Source: Chrysomallon squamiferum (taxonomy: Eukaryota; Mollusca; Gastropoda; Neomphalida; Peltospiridae). From it: a stretch of DNA of 50,000 nucleotides. The DNA lies in assembly GCA_012295275.1 (NCBI GenBank), contig CM022665.1, positions 28,956,946-29,006,945 of the forward strand. Direction: 5' to 3'. Position numbers and translations under genes: made by a program. Under the pieces are notes generated by a model. The model did no database searches, was not told the DNA's origin, and saw only the letters and a list, made by a program, of their open reading frames with translations. Below are positions 25,802 through 38,688 of this stretch, one piece after another; the stretch's first letter is position 1; the number at the start of each line of letters is the position of its first letter.

Positions 25802-27823
25802 TATGCGGCAATATTGCGCAACGTTTTACGCTTACCTTAATTACAATTGTGAATGAAGGAAGAAATACGCAATAAGCGTTGCCTTATGTGGACCTAGTTC
25901 TTGATTTGCAATGTTTACGTAGTGAAAACATAATGTGTTGTAGTGTTCTATTGGCAAATAGCGCTTTAATGCGTTTTAACCGTTTACGCGATCTATTTTC
26001 GCGGCAGAATTTAATCACCTACAATCGTGCTGGTTATAAAATTCCTATCTGATTAGCAAGCTTTTACCACCTACAGAAATCCGAGCACTTACTACAAATC
26101 TAATACATCTTCATGGGTTTTTTGTTGCTTTTCTTTTTTTTTCTCGATCAATTTCCCCCCCCCCTCCTTCCCCTTCTCTCTTTCACATGATGGGTTGTGC
26201 TTACGATTAAAAATACCGAAAGGTTTTCGGTCATCGGTTGAGTGAAAGGGCATCTAGAGTTCAGGCAGGGTCAGAGTGGAAAGAGTATTTTTGTTGTAGT
26301 ATGCTGCTATGTAAGTATGAGCGGAACGAGCTACATAAATACACTACACCTTGAGAACACACACCGTTCTTATTACTGTTGGTGAATGAAAGCTGGTATG
26401 TAAATCCTCCGCCACCGCCAAATGACCCCGTCCAGTAGGTACACAACTAGTCCAAACCCGTCCTCAAAATCTATACTAAAATAATACATGTGTATGCGCA
26501 TATTGCACAAGGTTGAGAATGCCGCTTTTTTAAAAAGTACATGGATTAAAGGTGACAATTCATATCCATGAACGGGCTATATCGAGAACTGCAGATCTAT
26601 CTATAGAACATGTATTTTATTTAATGGACACCAGCTTAGCCGTAAATAATTATAGCAAATTACCATATTATTATTCTTTTTACGTTCTGTGTAATTGCCA
26701 TGAATGTTTATTATTATTATTTGTTTCTTTGTTTGTTTTCGAAATTCAAATTCATTTTTTAGAATTAATACATTTTGTAGTTTGTCAAATGAGTAAGAAA
26801 TGAACCAAATTGTTAACATAAGTAATTTCATACTGAAAAGTGTATAATCAAATGAGTAATAAATTAAATATTATCTAAAAATAGAAATACTTAATTTATT
26901 CGGTCTTGTATGAGTTTAATGTTTCATTATGTTTATTTATTTATTTATTGTTATTTTACTTTATACTATATGGAGATGTAAGCACTTACTTTAGCCGACT
27001 AATGTTGTCTTAATTATAATGTTATTTATTTTATTTTGAAAATATATTCACATATATATATATTCCAGTTTTGTTAAAATATAAAAGTAAAATAAATAAA
27101 TCAAATACTCATAATATAAAATAAAATAAAATAAATATTTAAATAACTAATTAAAACAAAATTTAAAAATTTAAAATAAAATTTCAATAGTTAATTAAAA
27201 TACAATTTATAAAAACTTTGAAATTAACATGAAACAAACTAAAGTCGTATTAAAACTAACATTACATCTAGTCTTCAGTATCTATACATAAACAGAAAAA
27301 AAAAGAGAGAAAAAGTGATAGAAAAACAATGCACCAAATAACAAAAACAAAAATCTATTATTTTCCAACAATATTTTCAACAAATAAACATTTAAGGTAC
27401 AACAAAACTTTTAATAAAGCATATCAACCATAAAATTTATTTTATTTTATTTTCATTTAATGGTGGATGATTTATAAAGTTTTTTTTTTTTTCCAGTGTT
27501 TAATTATGAAATACGCATACGTAAATATGGTAATTTGGAAACATTTTTCTACGCTAATAACCACATTGTTCACTAGCGTACTAGTATTTGCATGTTTAAA
27601 ATGTTATTATTGAACGGAGATCACTGTTAAATAAAATTTAATAATGTTACACGGAAAGAATATTATTGTCAGTTTATGAACAGATGGTCGCTGTGAACAG
27701 TGATATCATAAACATAAGAGCACTGCACAACAGCTGTAATTACAAACGTTTAGGTCTCTTTGTACTGGTTTTTTTTTTAGAATAAAACTTTAATTAGGAA
27801 TTCCATAATTTATTGTATCTTAA
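25802..27823. other. AT-rich probable intron
   Basis: The left end is moderately complex and contains a C-run near 26155. From about 26,800 on it is very AT-rich with TTTA/AAAT tracts. The overlapping open frames at 26261-26831 are unrecognised. Confidence 0.45.
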
Positions 27824-27836
27824 ATTATTATTATTA

Positions 27837-27868
<32 letters not shown>

Positions 27869-28035
27869 TACATATTTAAATATGTACGTGTGTGTATATG
27901 TATGTATGTAGTATTGTGTATGTATGTTTGTATTTCTTTTTTATTTATGTATTGTCGTGTTGAGGGGCGTATGTGGTTGTATGTATATATGTATGTGTGT
28001 ATGTATGTATGTATGATGGTATGTCTGCATGCATG
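27824..28035. repeat. (TTA)n and (TATG)n microsatellites
   Basis: A TTA array (27824-27869) is followed by an imperfect TATG/TGTA-rich stretch (27880-28035). The open frame at 27945-28214 derives from the latter. Confidence 0.9.
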
Positions 28036-29206
28036 TTGGCACGAGTGTTAGTATGATTCAGATTAAATAACACTATAAATATTTCAATACTCTGTTCACG
28101 GCACGAAATACTCTTGCAATCATTTTTCTCACAGTAAAATATTAATATATTTATAGTTTGATCGAAACTTGTATGTGTTATGTGACACTTCAGACTGAGA
28201 TAAAAATTCACCAAGTGTCACACGAGAGAACAGAAATTTATTATCACGTCAGAGATGCTCATAAAAATAAAGTAAATGTTTTTTCAGTAAAATGTATCGT
28301 AAAACGTCACAGATAAAACACGAAGTTATAGCCAAGTGTAAAATATTAATACCATGTGTTTCATACGATATTTACAATACGATCAGTTTCGATTGTATAT
28401 GACAAGAGAAACAGTTTATAAAATATAAGTTTGTAAAATGATAATCGCATCAGTGGCAGTATCAAAGAGGCATTACAAACAGGCAATTTCATAATTTTTT
28501 ATGTCCTTTTTTGTTTATTTTTTCTCATTGTTGCACAGAAATATTCCATAAGAGGTATACTGAATATTTATCATATTTTTAACTTATTAAATGTTTCAAG
28601 TTTTTGTAGTAGTAGTAGTTATTGCTTAATAAAGCTTTTATATATAACTGATGGGAATTGTTATTTCAGTTTTATAAGTAGGCAAGCTTTTAAGATAAAA
28701 GGAAACCAATTTAGAAAATGAAAATCTCATAATATACGTTTATATAATAAAAGTAATTGATATATTCGTTTTACAACCTATCTACACTTACAGATTCGAT
28801 TGTTGGGTGTGCAATAAAATAGAGAACGAAATAAAAGATGAAATAATGGTAGATGTAATACGTCTAAAGACATTATAGTGGTTTTAATACGGTATGTAAC
28901 ATAAATATAATGGAGGAAGATTATAAACATCGGTTTCGAATACAAACATTAAATAAGATACGTGAAAATTTTCATAATAAAATATAGGAAAGATTAACAG
29001 TAGTATTGTTATATTATTACGATTTACTTGACATAATGTATTTGATTACTGAATATAATGCAGTAGAAAAAAAAATAATAATTTAGAAGAACAGATTTGA
29101 AAAATGGTCAAGCAGAATATGGTTAAGTTTACCGAGTGTAAAGTTAAATATAACAGCAGTAACAACAGTAGTAGTGGAAGTCGTTTCGTAATTTAAAAAT
29201 AAATAT

Positions 29207-29250
<44 letters not shown>

Positions 29251-30544
29251 GTCTGTAGAAATGACGGTGACGAATCGGAGAAACTACAAGAAAAACAACG
29301 TTATGTATTGAAATAACTGATAAAAATCAATTGATAAAGCATTAGGACCTAGAATCCCCAGTATTCGGCCACTGCACCCAAAAGCTTGCGAAAATAGCCG
29401 CCGCAATTAAATAAATACATTAAGCAAGCTCGTGTACTGCAGTTTGAGATCAATATGCGACCGAAGTGATGTGTTCAATTTGCCTCGCGCTGTTTTCACA
29501 ACTAGCCAATCAATAAGTGTCACACATAATGCGCAATATTTATTTACAACTGACCAGGCACCACACATGCTCTTGCTACTGCTTGTACCGCTGTGGTCTT
29601 AAGCACAGAATGGGGTGACGGTGGGGTCACGCTTTTTAATCAGTGAAAAATCCCTCTGGATAGTTGTACATTCTGCACTACTTTGATTGCGTAAGAGTGA
29701 ATCAAACTTTAATTTAAAATATGCATATAATTAAATAAAATGATTGAAAAATAAGTTGTGCTTACATCTTAGAAAAACAGACACGATACTACATCCAAAG
29801 CACGATATTTAAACCAGATTAACAAATATTCTGTATAATATATGAATTACGAATTAATCCAAATTGAAAATCCTGAATGTTTCAAATTAATTAACAACGA
29901 CTTGCAAATCTAGTGCAGTATGTTGTTCCCCTTATTAATAAAACATTAAAAAAAAAAAAAAAATTATGTAAAGGTTAAACGAAAAATTATAACTGACAGA
30001 GAAAATACTGAAGAGTACATTTTGTCCATTTCTTCCCCAAATCGGACTAACAGGACAACAGTAATACAAACATGAATTAAGAGCAATGAGATATTATTCA
30101 GATAAAACATACATTTTATTAAATGATCTGTACGAAGGCTGGATGAGAAAAGATGTGTCATGACTGAGATTTACACAGATTATCAAAATGAATACAAAGA
30201 CACTTCGCATAGTGGAGGAACCCTCCTTTTTCTTTAAAGACCTAAAAATTGATTTTCTTAACCAAAAATGTCGTTCAAATAAATTATATAAACTTTACAA
30301 AATATCTCACTTAATTTACTGTCCAAAATAATCTTAAAGCCAGTTAGCTGCATTTAAAGTGTTTTGTATTATGCTATGATTATACTTTAATCAAACGTAT
30401 TACATAGAAGATAAGCCATTAGTAAAATGTGATGAAACGAAAAAGCACTGGTTATTTTGTCGATTTGGTTAATTTATACAGGTTTATTCAGATACGTGTG
30501 TAACCCTCTTAGTCTCTGATCAAGACAAATGTCAGTCTTTGAAA
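28036..30544. other. Probable intron with a complex patch at 29340-29705
   Basis: Mostly AT-rich. The patch at 29340-29705 is CpG-richer and includes a CCAAT box near 29506 and TTGCGTAA at 29697-29704; it is a possible conserved noncoding element. No exon is supported. Confidence 0.4.
29210..29249. repeat. (AG)n microsatellite
   Basis: A pure AG run of about 20 units. Confidence 0.95.
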
Positions 30545-30740
30545 TTCAGCATTTACAAATTAATAGTTTTGTATTTAATAACATCATTAATTTCTTGATA
30601 ATCTACTAGTAATGTTATTATTGTAGGATTGGAGGTGGGGTTTCTTTCTGTTTTGTTTTTATTTGATAACACTTTCTGTAATTCTCAGATAATTGATATT
30701 TATTACGAAACCTGTCTTTTGTCTCTTTCTTCTGAAATGT
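30545..30740 (+). repeat. Diverged dispersed repeat, copy A
   Basis: This copy aligns by eye with 34545-34760 in the same orientation. Shared blocks, in order, are a TTATYAATTTCT-like stretch, TTATTATYGTAGGATTGG followed by GG, a T-rich segment, a GATAATTGATATTTATTACG-like block and AAACCTRTC. The unit is unidentified and has no coding capacity. Confidence 0.45.
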
Positions 30741-32184
30741 GGAAAAACAAATCCACTTTCTAAACGTTTAGTATAAGACGCAACAGTCTAGATGTTGTTG
30801 TTGTTTGTTTGTTTGTTTACTGTTATATTGAAATAAAATACAATCATAAAATCAAAGATTTAAACTTCAGCTGATTTTAAAAATATATCATCCCTCACAT
30901 CAATACCGGAGTTTGTTGACTAGTTTGAAGGGTATTTCATATGGTATCTGAATATACATTTCAAAGAAATGTATCCATACTAAACAGCAGATGCAAATCT
31001 TTGGGACACGCCAAATTTCAACTGTAAGGTCTTACTCTGGTCTGTTACGTACTTCATTCATTCTAAGTAATTAATGAGTAATTTTATGCGCTGAAACAGA
31101 TTTCATCGTTTCGTAATTAGGACTCACTGAAAAATCTGAAATTATAATTTCTCATCAGTTATCAAAATACTCATATAAATTTTAGATGCGGATAAAATTA
31201 TTTTTTAGCCGGCGCATCATTTATGACTTCTGGAGTTATTTATCGAAATACACTAATACATAAACATGTGTACACATACACTAATTGCAAATCCGCACTT
31301 AACGGTTTTACTGAAGCTTTAGATGTAAATCATAAAAGATGTCTGGGATCTCAGACTGAAATTCTTTGCTGTGCATTACGCTGTTTAGTGCTGAAACGAT
31401 TCAAAACATCTGATCGGTAATCGTGATAAATCAGAATGGAGTAAATCATGCATCTAACATTTGACGACTTATTTCTTTTGTTGCAGAGGAAGTCTGTTCG
31501 GACGCTGATCTTGATTTTGTATTTATAACAATTGTCTTCTTCTACCGTGTTGTGTTGTTTCTCTAGCTTATGATAGCATTTCAAATAAAACAAAAATATT
31601 TAACACTAGCCAAAGAACTGAACGTCAGAAAAAATAAAATAAAATAAAAATGATAATAATAACTAAACAGTTAACGGAGAAAATAAAATATACAGTTCTC
31701 TGTAATTATATATTACAATAAATAAACTGTAAATTAAAATTAAGCCATATTTTTTAAGACAATATCATACTACCGCGTGGTATGTTATACAGTATGTATG
31801 CTGATGACTGCAGTGTCTTCGTAACTTTTAGATATAAAATATAAACAGAGAGATTAATAGATGAATGTAAATAATTATCCCCACATAGCACATTAAAATC
31901 TCATAGCTACATTTATTTCTACGCACATAAAAATACACGTACGAATACATACAGCATATAATATGATAGCTAAGCAGAACAAAAGAACTGGACTGTGGAA
32001 ATTTGAAATAATTTATTATTACTTTTCATTATCATTTCTTGTGATCACTTTTATCACAGCAACACTTTTCACCTTTTTATCACTCAGTATTTAAAAGGAA
32101 ATATTTTATTATTATTAACCCTCGGGTCATTTTTGTTTTTTCAGTTATTCAACAATTTGATATATTTAGAACCGATAAGGCGAA

Positions 32185-32210
<26 letters not shown>
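30741..32210. other. AT-rich probable intron
   Basis: The open frames at 31223-31593 on both strands are unrecognised. A T-run ends the stretch at about 32186-32210. Confidence 0.45.
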
Positions 32211-32216
<6 letters not shown>

Positions 32217-32616
32217 GTCTTCTTGTGACCTGGTTAGGACAGAGGTCGCAATCCACAATAGCCTGTTACAGCCAGTAGACAGAAAACTTGCATTGAAGAA
32301 ACACAAAAGCTCTGTGGTATTTGGTCAGTCAGGCTATGTCGGTGTCATATGTTTGGTGACCCCTTCAGGTAGCCAAATATGTAAATGGGGTGTTTATTTA
32401 GAGATCACGATATACGATGTTTGGCCGCGCTGTGATGACACAACAAGTGGACAGGACCCTCAGTTGACCTCGCAAACAACATATTTACACAGACCGGCGT
32501 TGGTCAGTGACGACATTAAACGTCTTCTAAACGCAGTGGTTAACAAAGGTGTTAGGATTTCAGCTTCTGTATTTGTAAACTTACACTTTGGGCTTGTTTT
32601 CAGTATCACTTGATAG
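32211..32616 (+). other. Unique complex patch with a 106-codon open frame
   Basis: This is more GC-rich and less repetitive than its surroundings and starts right after a T-run. The open frame at 32293-32613 translates to mixed-composition sequence (for example VGVICLVTPSGS) with no domain I recognise and no splice context. It may be a fragment of a retroelement whose A-tail is the T-run (minus orientation) or simply unique intronic sequence. I do not call it a gene. Confidence 0.25.
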
Positions 32617-33141
32617 TTTGTGTGTTGTCGTTTGTGTGTGTTCAGTTTGACAAAACGATGTGTGTGTGTTTTTAAACAAGGTGAAACAATTCATTAGTGT
32701 TTAAATGTGTTTAATTAATTACACTCGAACATTTACTGTTTTATTTGAAAATGTATAAAGAAATAAATGAAAATGCGACGTTGATCACGACAGATAAAGA
32801 ATAATTACGTTAAAACTGAGCATACCACAAACACAGGAAATTTAAATATAAACTGTTAACACTTTGTAACAACAACAGAATAATAATACATTTTTATAAA
32901 ATTAATGTAAAATGATAACGACAACGACAATGGTGATGAGGAAGAAGATTGGAATAATGTCGAAAAATTAATTATATTGTGTTTTAATTTAAATTAAAAA
33001 AAAAAAAAAAAATTATAAAATTTCTAAAATTTTATATTTAATATTAAATTAAACAAATTCGTGAAGCAGGCAGGCTAGGACAAGATTATCTAAATTTCAA
33101 AAAGCCACATTTGAATTTTGTTTGAACACACACACACACAC

Positions 33142-33185
<44 letters not shown>

Positions 33186-33339
33186 ATAGCTGCATAATCA
33201 ATTTTACAACTTACTTATAAAGACATAAACAGGAAAACATTCATATCTATTTCAACACATAATCAATAGTCAAAAAATAAAATAACATAAAAATAAAATA
33301 AAACAAAAATTGCAGTCGCAGAACATAATCATTTCTTAC
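32617..33339. other. AT-rich probable intron
   Basis: Simple A-rich sequence with no supported gene. Confidence 0.5.
33126..33180. repeat. (AC)n followed by a 35-bp A-run
   Basis: A short AC array joined directly to one of the longest A-runs in the window. Confidence 0.95.
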
Positions 33340-33572
33340 CTTACTGGATGGATCATGTAACGAAAATACAACGAATCATTAGACACGGGGAATATGACCA
33401 CAGCATGTGAACTTTTGGTATTTAGCTACTAGCTGACGGGTATCCAAGTACTGGAGCCGGTACTTCAACACGCTGAATAAATTAAACTGAGAGTGATGCG
33501 AGATGCGAGCTAACTGACCTATCCATATTCGAGTTTGTCTTTCTGGTTATGAAAATATGTTACGTGCACCAA

Positions 33573-33606
<34 letters not shown>

Positions 33607-33830
33607 CAGAAAATGGCGTTTTCTACTTCGTAACAATTATTGGTCAACGGAGCACGCGACACCTGCTTCGTTTGTGAGTGAGAGAAAAAAGTCAGCCAAT
33701 GAAAAAAGCTCTGCTTGCTTTTATTGTTATTTAAATTATTTTTGTCGCATTTCTAAGGTTTCCGCTGCCATTCAAGCCAAGCATTGAGAGACTTTCGGCA
33801 CACGCTAAGAGGGAGGAGTCTGTAATAGAA
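33340..33830. other. Complex patch with a strong minus-strand donor; alternative 5' exon candidate
   Basis: This is unique sequence flanking a poly-T run (about 33575-33603). On the minus strand, TAAG|GTAAGA forms a good donor with the GT at 33339-33338. An ATG at 33356 would give five codons (MIHPV) ending in phase 2, compatible with the bZIP acceptor, though its -3 base is T. Plus-strand ATTGG (near 33640) and CCAAT (near 33695) flank the right part. The 76-codon open frame at 33557-33787 is not recognised. Confidence 0.2.
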
Positions 33831-33950
33831 GACTTACTTTATTTTGTATACATGTAAACTCGGGCATGCTCCTCGAGGCATCAAAATAAGATTTGTCTGA
33901 TTTATCAACAAAATCATTTTGAAGTCCATATATCAAAGTATAATATAAAA

Positions 33951-33985
<35 letters not shown>

Positions 33986-34544
33986 ATATATATTCTAATA
34001 AAAAAAATGGTGTACAAAGAAACTCATCCTTTTCCCATACATACACAAGAAGAAAAACATTAATGAGAATCAGCCAAAAAAAAAAAAAAAAATCCATTTA
34101 AAAATAACAATATTCCTAAAAATCAAAAACGAAAATAAAAGTAATAACCCGATTTTTAAAAATATTTCTATTAGTTATGAAAAAAGTTAAAATAAAAATA
34201 AAAATAAAAATAATAACAAATAAATAAATAAAAACAGTATTTGTGGATTGAAACTGAAACTATAAAAATAGGATTTGTTTTCGAATTATTAAGGTTTTTA
34301 CAGAATTTCTAGGTGCGTCCTCCCCGAAATACTGTGACTCAGTCTGTTATCACAGTCACCTGTTTTACTCACTGATACAAAATTACGAAGCGAAGCCTGT
34401 CCAAAGTTGTAAGAGGAAATGAGCAATATTTCTTTATGACAAATAAAGAATCATATTCTGCCTCTTTATTTATCATAATTATATACAGCATATATTTATA
34501 ATCATAGGGAAATATGAAGAATTTGTAGAAATCAATTAAAATGT
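33831..34544. other. AT-rich probable intron with homopolymers
   Basis: T-run at about 33952-33980, A-run at about 34078-34093 and AAAT tracts; no gene. Confidence 0.5.
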
Positions 34545-34760
34545 ATTATAAATTACGTTTAGTTTTTGTTCTCAGCTTTATCAATTTCTCGAGACTGTAT
34601 TATTATTGCTATTATCGTAGGATTGGGGGTTCTTTTTTAATATTTTTTTTTATTTTTTATTTGTAACATGTTTTAGAATTCGTAGATATCTGATATTTAT
34701 TACGTATTTAGATGAGATTTTCGCAATATGTTTATTTAAAACCTATCCTTTCGTCGTAAC
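34545..34760 (+). repeat. Diverged dispersed repeat, copy B
   Basis: This copy is a partner of 30545-30740. It retains the TTATCGTAGGATTGG and GATATTTATTACG blocks, then has about 34 extra bases before AAACCTATC. The two copies lie about 4.0 kb apart. Confidence 0.45.
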
Positions 34761-35193
34761 AGGATGGTTAACAAAACATCAAAGCTGCGAATAGTGAATA
34801 TTTTGGAAAGACGAAACACAATACTACTGAACTCACACATCAGTGGTATTTCAAATATTTCAGTCTTGAAGTAAAATCTGCAGTCAGAAAACTAACCCAT
34901 CCCTTTGACTTGTTTCTATAGCAGAAATATAATCTATATTGGGTAGTTAAATATATTTCACTTCTTACATTCAAATATTCAAATCTTAGAAAAAAAAGAC
35001 TCTGAGCTAGCCAGATATATAATTCAAATATATATAAATAGAAAAAATTAAAATCAGTAATTATAAGCATTTTGTTGTCAGTTTAGAAATAAATTCCAAT
35101 TAATGCCTAATTAGATCTAAAGTGAATTTTCAGTTATATCCGTTAATTAATTTTTTTCATTCATCCTTCCCTTCTTTAATTTATTTTGTCAGT

Positions 35194-35224
<31 letters not shown>

Positions 35225-36095
35225 AAAGATAAAGGAATGGAAAAAAAAGAAAAAAAAAAAAAAAAGAAAGAAAAAACAAGGAAAAGAGAAAAGAAAAAGA
35301 AGATCTACAATAATACTGTTGAATTATTTAAACAAATATATTCTAAACAATTTCTACTTCAATTACTGGTCTAAGTTTAACGTCCGGTTAAGCTTTTAAC
35401 ATCATCTCACTCAGAACTGGAAACAATAGTATGGTAGTTCTTTCTCACTCGCTCAACAGTCTGGTAATAGTCGATATCCTTGAACCGATTTCTTAAAAAC
35501 GTGTGTTTTTCTATTGTCATGGCCACGTGACGGGCAGTGAAATAAGAGTGTGGAAAAAAAAAAAAAATCGGACTCATAACGCTGTTATGACGATCGCAAT
35601 TCGAACAAAATAATGTTTATTTTTAGGATGGTTATATAGCTGGGATTTGCTGGTGATATTTATTATTATTATTATTAATTTTGTTTGAATAATCGTATAA
35701 AAAACGTCCGCAAATGAAAAAAATTATTATTACTAACACTTTTAACAGAAGTATCAGTTTAATATTAAAACATATTATATCTGAAACGTAACGTAAACCA
35801 GGAAACCAGAGTTGAAACCATCTGCTACTTCATTTATAAATTTTTTCGCTGAATTACCACCAGTGTGGTTGAGTGATTAACGGAAGAACAAAAGGATGAA
35901 AGGATATGAAAATTTGCGATCAGAATTTCTAACGCTATTTGTTGGCAATAAAAATTGGAAAAACGTAATTTTTGCTGTTTTTTTATTTATTTATTTATTT
36001 ATTTATTATTTATTTTTATTTTTTATTTTTTTTCTGGACGGTTTTATTTTTAGTCAGATAGAATTTAGATAATAACCTCATTCCTCCTTCTACCC

Positions 36096-36126
<31 letters not shown>

Positions 36127-37273
36127 AAAATAAAATCCACTGCAATTCCTGTCTACAGTACGTACATTTGCGACGTGTTTCAAGAGTGATCGGGAGTGTT
36201 AACGATATGGATTTCCGCCCCTCCGTCAAGATAGGGTGTGTTTATGAAATACAATATGTCAGATCCACTTAACATTCAGAAATGTGCTCGTGCCAGTAAA
36301 TAAACAAACTAGCAAAAGTAAATAAATATATAAATAAATAAAAAGGATAATTTAAAAAATCTCTCTATGACCATTATATGTAATTAATTATATATCATTT
36401 CAGTGTTTGGAACGAGAAATATTTCAGCATGTTAAAACAGTGTTTATCCGAAACAAAAAGGTTATCTGTTGATGTAATGTTTTCCATAATTTAACACTGG
36501 ATGGATATATTCTTAAGAAGAAAGAGAAGCAAGAATAAAGTAAGAAAAAGAAAAAAAAAAAAAAAAAAAAAAAAAAGGTATAAAACCTGATTTTTTTTTA
36601 AAGATTATATTTAAAACTGGTTAAGTGAGATAAAAATTATATAAAGAATTAGATAATAAAACAAAATTACTAGTACCACAAATACTAAAACAATAACTAC
36701 TGCTACCAGTAATAATAATAATAATTATAATAACAATAAAAACAATAATTATAATCGTTAAATAAATAAAACACATCAAGCAATGAAAACAAATTAAGAA
36801 AAAAAAATAATAATAAAAAAATAAAAAAGATGGAAGAAACAAACAAAACAAAAATACAATATAATATAACTCATATATTTAAATTACGTCCAGATTAATG
36901 GAAAAACAAGTTTCTGTTCTAACCAACACGACGGATTCCAAAGTCTTCATACTATTTACTTATTGTGGCGTCCATGCACACGTATTTACAGCATGTTTTA
37001 ACCTTAAGGCCTGCTCGAGATGTTCTTTTGATGTGCAAAAGGAACAGGTCGATCAGTAGACAAGACGAGACCCGACCTTGACTCATAGTGTAAGTAATCT
37101 AGACATAAATGTTTTAATGGAGGCTCTTTTGATACGGAATTCTTTCCTCTTACTGTCGAATAGCACACTAGAATGGACAGGAACGGACCCGCGCGATTTC
37201 AAAAGGGCGGTTGAAATGAATACGAGTAATTTATGCTTGTAAAAATTGCAGAGAATAAAAACAAATAAAGAAG
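34761..37273. other. AT-rich probable intron with many A-runs
   Basis: A-runs lie at about 35196-35220, 35250-35265, 36097-36122 and 36551-36576. GCCACGTGAC is at 35523-35532. No gene is supported. Confidence 0.5.
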
Positions 37274-37291
37274 GTAATAATAATAATAATG

Positions 37292-37333
<42 letters not shown>
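37274..37333. repeat. (AAT)n microsatellite
   Basis: About 20 AAT units with a single GAT interruption. Confidence 0.95.
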
Positions 37334-37952
37334 GTAATGTAATAGATTAGATGTAGGAAGAGCAGGAAGAAGACAAACGACATAATCAAAGGAAAAAACA
37401 GTTAAAGAATAAAGAATGAAAGAAGAAAATAGAAAGAATTTTTTTTTTTTTTTTTTTTTTAAATAATTAAAATAAAACCCCAACATAAACAAACAATGAA
37501 AAATATTCAGCCTTCAACAAAAGAACAAAACATACAAGCATTGAAATTCTTTTGCGTAGTATGTATAGTAACCAGCTAGACACTGTTAAAATGAGGTAAC
37601 TGTCTTGGAAACATAAAAATAAAAAAAGTAAAAAAAATAATAATGTCAATAATAATAATAGAAAAGAATAAGAATTTGTATACAGTATGTTACATAACAA
37701 AAAATGTTAAATTATATTTTTCGAATTTCAGATTTTTCACTTATTGACGATATCTTTGCATTTTATTTCCTAACAAAAATCTTAATTCTTATATCAAAAT
37801 AATAAATAATAAAAAAGTAGAACGTGAAAAAAATAATAATAATATAAAAGATACTAATTTGTATCAAATTATATTTTAAAAAATGTTCAGTAAATAAATA
37901 AATAAATTATAATTATGCTGATCACCACATTATATTTCCCGATTTAAATGAC

Positions 37953-38000
<48 letters not shown>

Positions 38001-38433
38001 TATTTTGTTATATATACATATATATATATATATTTTTTTTTTTTAAATTCATTTTCATTATTAAATAAAAAGAAAGAAAATCTAGGCGTCATATTTTGAA
38101 TGAAAAAATCATTAACATTTGTCACTATTTATTTTTCATTTGGAAAGAGATTATGTAATTACTGTTAGACATTTGCTGTATAGAAACATTTATTAAATTA
38201 TCTAGTACATACATATTTTTTCATGTCATATAAAATAAAATTAAAATAAATAAATAAAATCAAAAGAGGACTAAAAAGAGAGCGAAAGAAAACTAATGAA
38301 TGTACGGCTTTGATATTTACTATCAACACAAGAGTGAAATACAACAGAAGTTCAAAGATATCGTCATTGTTCATATTAACCGTTACTCATTATTTGTCGT
38401 AAAGGGAACATTACCAAGAACTAATACTCTTAC
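37334..38433. other. AT-rich sequence just inside the candidate first donor
   Basis: Homopolymer T at about 37440-37460 and the TTA array. ATTATGTAAT, a D-box-like match, is at 38150-38159, but such words are common at this base composition. Confidence 0.45.
37960..38040. repeat. (TTA)n array with AT and T runs
   Basis: A TTA array (37960-38003) is followed by TATATA and a T-run. Confidence 0.9.
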
Positions 38434-38528
38434 CTGACTTCCGATTGCCAAACAGTATCGTCTGCTGCAGGGTGCTTTTCTAAAGCGAAGAAACTCGCGA
38501 ATGAAGAAACGCTTCTTCCAGCTGGCAT
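38434..38528 (-). CDS. Candidate first coding exon of the bZIP gene
   Basis: This is an inferred exon. On the minus strand an ATG at 38528 (G at -3) opens 31 codons beginning MPAGRSVSSFASFF. It ends in phase 2 at a near-consensus donor, TCAG|GTAAGA, with the GT at 38433-38432. Joined to the acceptor at 17619 it gives an uninterrupted frame: the junction codon is AGT, followed by LFKVPHSW. The total would be about 442 residues, with an intron of about 20.8 kb. The first in-frame upstream stop is a TAA about 33 bases before the ATG. A palindromic CACGTG box lies about 160 bp further upstream. A second open frame through the same stretch (38383-38604) leaves the donor in phase 0 and would meet a stop after splicing here. 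No homology supports the peptide. Confidence 0.28.
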
Positions 38529-38688
38529 CACTCTTGAATAACATCGGAAGCTGCACTTTTACATGCCTTACTTGGGTCGATTTTCTTTGACCGCCGATGA
38601 CCACAACATCTTTTTTTAATTCGTTTTATTATTTCAGACAGAGGCAAGTCTAGGCTATTCCTCAACAGGTTCATATTTTTCGCAATCT

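Noticed and set aside
28020-28056. Minus-strand TACTAAC followed by an AG as an exon start
   Set aside because: It lies at the edge of TATG simple repeats, has a poor pyrimidine tract and leads into no open coding frame.
35733-35751. Plus-strand TACTAAC with TTTTAACAG as a 3' splice site
   Set aside because: The sequence after it is AT-rich with stops in all frames and shows no coding character.
38150-38159. ATTATGTAAT (and 29964-29971 TTATGTAA) as D-box/V-P box sites
   Set aside because: TTATGTAA words are expected many times in 50 kb of such AT-rich DNA, so position near the candidate exon is not evidence.
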